From an uncultured bacterium (GTDB taxonomy: Bacteria > Bacteroidota > Bacteroidia > CAILMK01), in assembly GCA_903829945.1 (NCBI GenBank), contig CAIKRV010000078.1, positions 44,402-108,401 of the forward strand: a stretch of 64,000 nucleotides of DNA. The letters run 5' to 3'. The notes beneath the pieces were generated by a model, which saw only the letters and a program-made list of their open reading frames with translations, was not told the DNA's origin and did not search any database. Below, piece after piece: positions 62,729 through 64,000 of the stretch. Position 1 is the stretch's first letter. Each line of letters opens with the position of its first letter. Made by a program: the position numbers and the translations under genes.

Positions 62729-64000
62729 TTATTTTTTTGAGTATAATTCGTAATCTTCCAATTTTATATTACACTTTTTATATATCAGGGTATCACATTC
62801 AGGGTGGTTCTTTTCCTGTAAAAAATACTTTTTTTGATTAGGGGGGAAGGTACAACTGATATTATACTTACGGAGCAGATAAAATTGCAGGCTCCAAATT
62901 TCATGCATATTGGTTGCTAAGGTGATGGTAGACTCTTTTGGTATTAATCTCCCAATTAAATAAACATCATTTAACATTTTCTTATCCCTGCTTGATTTTC
63001 CTATTAATAAAATGCAAACACCCGCTAAAAGGATAAAGAGTATACCACTGAATAATTTTAATTTTCTTAGGCTATGGCTTGTGTTGAATTTTTGATTATA
63101 CCATGTTTTTGTGCCGATAGCCAATGGAATTGCAATGGCTATTCCAAAGAATGCAAAAGCCGGAGTCATATAAAATTTCTTTTGTACCGGCGTTAGCATT
63201 AAAGGAAGGGAGGCTGACAAAGCAATTAATGTAAAAAAGAAAATAGCTTTAATATTTACTTTGGCTAATAGCTCTTTTATAATTTTAAATCCAAGTATAA
63301 AGTTTACTAGCAAACAAAGAAGTATGGGTACAATGATTTCTTCAAAAATCCCACCGATAATATAAAATCGATTGGATACCGTAGGATTATTTGCAACCCT
63401 ATATAATAATCTTTTTGAAATGTAAAAATGCAAGCTTTCAAATGCCGGTGGATACCATAATAGGCAGTAATATAGGATTGCAGTAACACTGATTAAAATT
63501 ATTGAAATGCCTAAAGCTTTTTTCAAAGTTATTTTTTCAGGGAAAGCCAACCAATAAAATATCGGACAGGCCAAAGGGAAGAAGCCGGGTAATCCTTTGG
63601 ATAGCGTGGCGCAAAATGTTGCCAATCCTCCAAAAATCAAAAATAAAAGTACTTGTTTATTTTTAATTAGCGCATGAAGAATGGCATACACAGCCATTAA
63701 GGTAAATAAGCCCATGGTATTTTCCAGCATATTATTATTGAAACTCCAATAAGTAGTAGGAATGCTGATCCAACATAATACAGGAACCCATGAAAGTTCA
63801 TGCAAAGATTTATCTTCAAATGGAAATATTTTCCAGATTTTAATTATTAAGAAAGCAGATAATAATGCTACTGCCAATGAATAAATTCTTTCCACATACA
63901 TGCTATCACCGAATAATTTGAAGAATATGGATTGTAAGTAATAAACTAAAGGAGGTTGTTCCATAAAGTAGGGAGAACCCGCCATATACCAGGTATTGCT
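62729..64000 (-). CDS. ArnT/PMT-like membrane glycosyltransferase (5' end cut by window edge)
   Basis: 423 codons are visible and the frame is open to the window edge (S-N-T-W-Y-M-A-G...). An ATG at 63985 gives 418 aa, but the family normally begins with a further membrane helix and catalytic Asp-Glu loop, so the real start is outside. The protein has about ten helices; FMEQPPLVYYLQ matches the conserved PPL-Y region of GT39/GT83 lipid-linked sugar transferases. It would transfer a sugar from a polyprenyl carrier to a lipid or protein. The C-terminal 70 residues are soluble (ESTITLATNMHEIWSLQFYLL). It ends 2 bp from the convergent sirtuin gene. Confidence 0.82.
   Translation of the reverse strand, partial: SNTWYMAGSPYFMEQPPLVYYLQSIFFKLFGDSMYVERIYSLAVALLSAFLIIKIWKIFPFEDKSLHELSWVPVLCWISIPTTYWSFNNNMLENTMGLFTLMAVYAILHALIKNKQVLLFLIFGGLATFCATLSKGLPGFFPLACPIFYWLAFPEKITLKKALGISIILISVTAILYYCLLWYPPAFESLHFYISKRLLYRVANNPTVSNRFYIIGGIFEEIIVPILLCLLVNFILGFKIIKELLAKVNIKAIFFFTLIALSASLPLMLTPVQKKFYMTPAFAFFGIAIAIPLAIGTKTWYNQKFNTSHSLRKLKLFSGILFILLAGVCILLIGKSSRDKKMLNDVYLIGRLIPKESTITLATNMHEIWSLQFYLLRKYNISCTFPPNQKKYFLQEKNHPECDTLIYKKCNIKLEDYELYSKK

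Noticed and set aside
1..64000. rRNA, tRNA, insertion sequences, prophage or CRISPR
   Set aside because: No tRNA-like cloverleaf, rRNA segment, transposase, integrase or spacer-repeat array was recognised on either strand by reading; a covariance or HMM scan would be decisive.

Overview
The window is chromosomal DNA of a member of the Bacteroidota, probably an environmental Chitinophagales/Sphingobacteriales-type lineage. I see this from the low GC content, the near absence of Shine-Dalgarno sequences, several upstream matches to the Bacteroidota -7 element (TAnnTTTG), a MurF-alanine racemase fusion, a Bat operon, two DUF1573 proteins, a TonB-dependent receptor paired with a DUF4249 lipoprotein, LytTR signalling, and two proteins that end in type IX secretion (T9SS) sorting domains. 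I found no rRNA, tRNA, insertion sequence, prophage or CRISPR array. The genus cannot be named from sequence reading alone.

Layout. 0-4.7 kb (minus): Bat operon batA-batB-batC-batD, with batD cut by the window edge. 4.9-9.8 kb: DNA-3-methyladenine glycosylase, a PepSY-like periplasmic protein, aconitase, an exported methionine sulfoxide reductase B and an outer-membrane protein. 9.9-15.7 kb (minus): tripartite RND efflux operon (TolC-like, RND pump, adaptor lipoprotein). 15.7-16.4 kb: an intergenic block rich in small hairpins. 16.4-24.9 kb (plus): a complete phosphate-acquisition locus (porin, PstS1, DUF47, PiT, PstS2, PstC, PstA, PstB, PhoU). 25.2-27.9 kb (plus): a LiaF-like membrane protein with a LytS/LytTR two-component pair. 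28-33.9 kb (minus): two DUF1573 proteins, Lnt, RsmI and MurF-Alr. 34.0 kb: recX. 35.3-47.5 kb: one giant T9SS surface-protein gene (4069 aa) behind a long leader. 47.9-55.6 kb (minus): LolC/E-type permease, methyltransferase, DUF4249 lipoprotein, TonB-dependent receptor, SIS-domain isomerase, acetyltransferase and Fur-family regulator. 55.7-64 kb: a frameshifted T9SS protein, YbaB/EbfC, DUF721, a PaaE-like reductase, an SDR, a Na+/solute symporter, a sirtuin and a truncated glycosyltransferase.

The most distinctive system is the phosphate locus. Both of its transcription units are preceded by tandem 7-bp half-sites (C-T/G-T-A-A-C/T-A) repeated exactly every 11 bp: four clear plus one weak before the porin, and six clear plus one degenerate before DUF47-PiT. 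This is the 7+4 geometry of PhoB (PHO box) binding with a different core sequence. A perfect 10-bp inverted repeat runs from the -7 element to the start codon of the DUF47 gene. The PstC permease carries, between its first two membrane segments, a roughly 110-residue segment that is clearly related to the middle of PstS but has lost the phosphate-binding serines. Low-affinity (PiT) and high-affinity (Pst) uptake, two different PstS proteins (one soluble, one lipoprotein) and both DUF47 and PhoU regulators are thus placed under one apparent control.

Other items worth attention are the six-module architecture of the giant adhesin and its hairpin-rich leader, and a perfect T_TTA_AAT slippery heptamer exactly where a second T9SS gene changes frame. 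There is also a 40-codon ORF overlapping the LiaF-like start codon, an RND pump lacking the canonical Asp-Asp/Lys proton relay, and a sirtuin without zinc-binding cysteines.
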